From Natribaculum luteum (GTDB lineage: Archaea > Halobacteriota > Halobacteria > Halobacteriales > Natrialbaceae), in the NCBI RefSeq assembly GCF_023008545.1, contig NZ_CP095399.1:1-64000 (forward strand): DNA of 64,000 nt, in the 5' to 3' direction. The position numbers were made by a program, and so were the translations under genes. This document shows, in pieces, positions 61,871 to 64,000 of this stretch (position 1 is the first letter of the stretch; each line of letters opens with the position of its first letter). The notes below the pieces were generated by a model. It ran no database searches. It saw only the letters and a program-made list of their open reading frames with translations, and was not told the DNA's origin.

Positions 61871-62041
61871 TCACTCGTCTTCGAGTGCTGCGTAAATCTC
61901 CGCGTGGCGGCGTCCGTCAAGTTTCCCCATCTCGAGGGCGATTTCGTGGCGTTCCTCATCACTCTCAGCCGACTGATATCGCTCATAGAGTCGGCGGGCT
62001 TCTTCGTCGCCCGTCGCCGAGGAATCGGTGCTGGACGCCAT
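61871..62041 (-). CDS. Small helical protein, candidate antitoxin of Doc
   Basis: Reading from ATG 62041 gives a 56-residue acidic helical protein with EARRLYERYQSAESDEERHE and GKLDGRRHAEIYAALEDE. It lies 33 bases downstream of the Doc-type gene on the same strand. Antitoxins of Doc normally precede it, so this order would be unusual. Confidence 0.6.
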   Translation of the reverse strand: MASSTDSSATGDEEARRLYERYQSAESDEERHEIALEMGKLDGRRHAEIYAALEDE

Positions 62042-62074
62042 CTCTATATTGAATATACTCGTTGTGTCCCTTTA

Positions 62075-62473
62075 TCAGTTGCGACGAGCGCACGCTCGGA
62101 AGTAAATCACTGCGGTATCGGTGTCGACAGCGGCTTCGTCGGTCGCAAAGCGGTGCAATAAGGCACGAACTTCGTCGCCGTATTCGAATGTGTGTCCGTT
62201 TAGCATATAAAAGACGACTACCGTTCGGAGTGCAGTTCGCTTGTTCCCGTCGACAAACGGATGATCTGCAACAAGCAGCCTCATCAGGTGGACTGCCTTC
62301 TCATGGATCGTCTGTGGGACCTCCCCGAAAAATCCCTCCGAAACGTACTGCAACGCAGATGCAACTGCATCTTCTGATCGAACCCCTGATTCCGTGTTGT
62401 CGCCTTCCTCGACAATCTGCTCGTGAAGGTCAAGGACCAAGTCAACAGAGGGATACGCGACGTCGTCAGTCAC
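62075..62473 (-). CDS. doc: Doc-type Fic toxin
   Basis: The 132-residue protein has the Doc catalytic motif HPFVDGNKRTA at 71-81 and the Fic helices around it (SGVRSEDAVASAL, VHLMRLLVA). Doc phosphorylates EF-Tu or its archaeal equivalent and stops translation unless bound by an antitoxin. Candidate antitoxins are the 56-residue gene downstream or the protein at 62504. Confidence 0.88.
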   Translation of the reverse strand: MTDDVAYPSVDLVLDLHEQIVEEGDNTESGVRSEDAVASALQYVSEGFFGEVPQTIHEKAVHLMRLLVADHPFVDGNKRTALRTVVVFYMLNGHTFEYGDEVRALLHRFATDEAAVDTDTAVIYFRACARRN

Positions 62474-62503
62474 AGTCTTGGTTTTCTCATGCCACCCGAT
62501 AAG

Positions 62504-62821
62504 CTATTCATTTAGCTCCTCAAGGAACCAGCCGGCCGTCGTCCCAATACGAATGCCGTCGATGTTGCGCATCTCGAGGTCAGTCGTGGCGGTACGGAAC
62601 GGATAGTGGTCGACGAGGACGCGACGGATAACCGTACGGACGGGTTCTGTCCCGTATCTGTCCACGGCGATCGCCATCGCCGCGTCGAAATGCGCGTCCT
62701 GGTGGTCCTCTCGAGGGTTCTGTGCACGCTCAAACACGAGTTCAACTACCTCGTCGACCGATGCGTGATCGGGGTTTCCGGTTCGTTCACGAACGTCGTA
62801 CAGGGCGTCGCCATCGGACAT
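62504..62821 (-). CDS. Haloarchaeal protein next to Doc
   Basis: The 105-residue product includes MSDGDALYDVRERTGNPDH and HFDAAMAIAVDRYGTEPVRT. No family is recognised. It is coupled to the upstream zinc protein (2 bases apart) and ends 30 bases before doc, so it could be a regulator or antitoxin. Confidence 0.6.
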   Translation of the reverse strand: MSDGDALYDVRERTGNPDHASVDEVVELVFERAQNPREDHQDAHFDAAMAIAVDRYGTEPVRTVIRRVLVDHYPFRTATTDLEMRNIDGIRIGTTAGWFLEELNE

Positions 62822-62823
62822 CG

Positions 62824-63180
62824 CTATTCAACCGTGGTGTCTCTGTCTGTCTCCGTGGTCGTTGGCTCAAGCCGACGCTGCCGGCGGACCTCGGCAAGAA
62901 CATCTTTGAGCGTTGCCAAACTGTCGATGGTCGAGAGTTCGTCGGTGATCTCGTTGAGGAGCACGGCTCGCTTGACAACATGGGCCTCTCCCTCGGTTAT
63001 CTCGATCGAGTCAATGGATACCGACCGTTCTTCATTCCATCCACACGCCCAGCAATTTCGGGTGACGGTGATTTGCTCGTTTTCGTCGGCAGCAAGCAGT
63101 GCATCCGCCACTGATGCTGAGAGCGGCTGGTTCGGCCCTACTTCTATCGTGACGGGGCCGCCACACGCAGGACACTCCAT
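62824..63180 (-). CDS. Zinc-ribbon protein, 118 residues
   Basis: From ATG 63180 the product reads MECPACGGPVTIEVGPNQP and later TVTRNCWACGWNEERSVSID, two CxxC knuckles of one zinc ribbon, then a helical tail. The start at 63180 is preferred to the in-frame ATG at 63210. It is in one unit with the gene at 62504. Confidence 0.68.
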   Translation of the reverse strand: MECPACGGPVTIEVGPNQPLSASVADALLAADENEQITVTRNCWACGWNEERSVSIDSIEITEGEAHVVKRAVLLNEITDELSTIDSLATLKDVLAEVRRQRRLEPTTTETDRDTTVE

Positions 63181-63315
63181 ACCGATACCGAGTACCGCTG
63201 TCGTTTTCAAAATATAGGCTCTGGCTTTATGAGAATCCTGTTTAAGCCCCTAATCGGTGAACGAATGCGCTGGGGTTGAAGGGGACCGTCTTTCAACAGG
63301 TATCCCGCTTATCTC

Positions 63316-63762
63316 TCACTCCCAAAACGCTTCGATTCGATCGTCTAAGTCGCCGAGTACGTCCGAGAGGATATCTCGCCAGTCTTCCTCATACTCTACA
63401 TCATCCCCTGGTGTCGCTGCATCCGGAGGCGGATGAAAATGTGAGCGGGTATTGTGATCGTTTGGATGGCGGTCCCACCGACACTCCCAGTGGTTTCCAG
63501 TCTCGTATTGTTCAGAGTAGTGGATGTTGAAATCGTCTGTCTCATACCATCGGACCTGAAGATACGCACGCTCTATAGCCGTTGGAAAGTACCCCATGTC
63601 GTATTCTGCGACGACTGAACTCGGTGCGTACTCCGGCTGAAAGACAGTCTCTGCAAAGCGATTGCTTCGTTCAAGATGCTGCCCAATTTGCTCGAGAATG
63701 TCGGTATCGATGCCACCGACCTCTGGGACAGTATCGTCGTCAGCTGGCCGGCGTTCAGGCAT
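63316..63762 (-). CDS. Partner of the DUF7342-type regulator, second copy
   Basis: ATG 63762 overlaps the upstream gene by eight bases, which decides the start. The product shares LQVRWYETDDFNIHYSEQY and WECRWDRHPNDHNTRSHFHP with the protein at 55975-56421. The pair is duplicated at both ends of a 7-kb stretch. Confidence 0.7.
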   Translation of the reverse strand: MPERRPADDDTVPEVGGIDTDILEQIGQHLERSNRFAETVFQPEYAPSSVVAEYDMGYFPTAIERAYLQVRWYETDDFNIHYSEQYETGNHWECRWDRHPNDHNTRSHFHPPPDAATPGDDVEYEEDWRDILSDVLGDLDDRIEAFWE

Positions 63763-64000
63763 CGACTTTGGCACCGCCACTCGAGGAATGACCGTTCTGA
63801 CGCGCTGTATCTAACAGCTCTGCACGTTGTTTGAGCGTTTTCCACTCACTCAGTGCTTCCCACACTTCTTCAACCGACGCTTCCTTGGTGCTATCCATGA
63901 GAGACACGTCTTCCGGACTGTCTGCATCGAACTGGGCACGATACTCCTCGATTCGTTTCATCGTCTCTTTGAACTCTTTGACGATCTCTGCCTCAGAATA
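63755..64000 (-). CDS. DUF7342-type protein, second copy, 5' end outside the window
   Basis: The visible C-terminal 81 codons begin at the window edge with YSEAEIVKEFKETMKRIEEY and contain EEVWEALSEWKTLKQRAELL, which matches the end of DUF7342-type proteins. The helix-turn-helix part lies beyond the edge. It overlaps the downstream partner gene. Confidence 0.68.
   Translation of the reverse strand, partial: YSEAEIVKEFKETMKRIEEYRAQFDADSPEDVSLMDSTKEASVEEVWEALSEWKTLKQRAELLDTARQNGHSSSGGAKVDA

Overview
The window reads as part of a haloarchaeal (Halobacteria class) plasmid or megaplasmid. The proteins are strongly acidic, most genes have high GC in third codon positions, many genes appear leaderless with a TATA-like element about 25-30 bases before the start codon, and the gene set includes Orc1/Cdc6 initiators, a TATA-binding protein, transcription factor B, HalOD1 domains, small CxxC zinc proteins and ISH-type insertion sequences. 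No rRNA, tRNA or CRISPR array was seen.

Replication and maintenance block (1-9.4 kb). A ParA-like ATPase and its small partner are followed by an origin-like inverted repeat and an orc1/cdc6 gene split by an ISH1-type element; its 8-bp target duplication lets the original reading frame be rebuilt exactly. An XPB-like helicase and a Bax1-like nuclease follow as an overlapping pair. A second, intact orc1/cdc6 lies next to about ten copies of a CACCACTATGTCCGC-type repeat. This second initiator/origin unit sits between two copies of a 64-bp sequence that is the 3' end of the nuclease gene, which suggests it was inserted or rearranged into place.

Scarred zone (9.4-16.2 kb). It holds an IS66-family element (8-bp duplication), a small zinc protein, a SWIM protein, a divergent TBP, an ISH3-family element (5-bp duplication) lying inside a decayed restriction-methylation gene, a transposase remnant, a DUF1643 protein and a decayed fragment of a recombination helicase gene.

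Defence-like island (16.2-30.0 kb). It has a DNA methyltransferase, two unknown proteins of which the first may be a nuclease, a pair of very large AddA/AddB-like helicase-nuclease proteins, two small proteins, and a 989-residue protein with nuclease-like, HsdM-like methylase and specificity-like regions and a helix-hairpin-helix insert. Fragments of two of these genes in the scarred zone point to an earlier copy of the same set. This is the best candidate for an undescribed system.

Plasmid accessory block (30-57 kb). It contains winged-helix regulators, C2H2 and CxxC proteins, a TumE/TumA-like toxin-antitoxin pair with a frameshifted toxin, a GHKL ATPase with a metallopeptidase-like motif, an ArdC-like antirestriction protein, a GIY-YIG-like protein, an AT-richer superfamily 1 helicase with a membrane protein, an HD-domain protein, CspA, an OB-fold DNA-binding protein, and a ComEC-like beta-lactamase-fold lipoprotein with DUF3006. 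Several genes here have GC-rich hairpin leaders.

Right end (57-64 kb). Two PadR regulators, a short-chain dehydrogenase, a ferritin-like protein, a TFB, a HalOD1 protein, a Doc-type toxin with a possible downstream antitoxin, and a second copy of a DUF7342-type gene pair that runs off the window edge. All functions come from reading the sequence; no database search was run.
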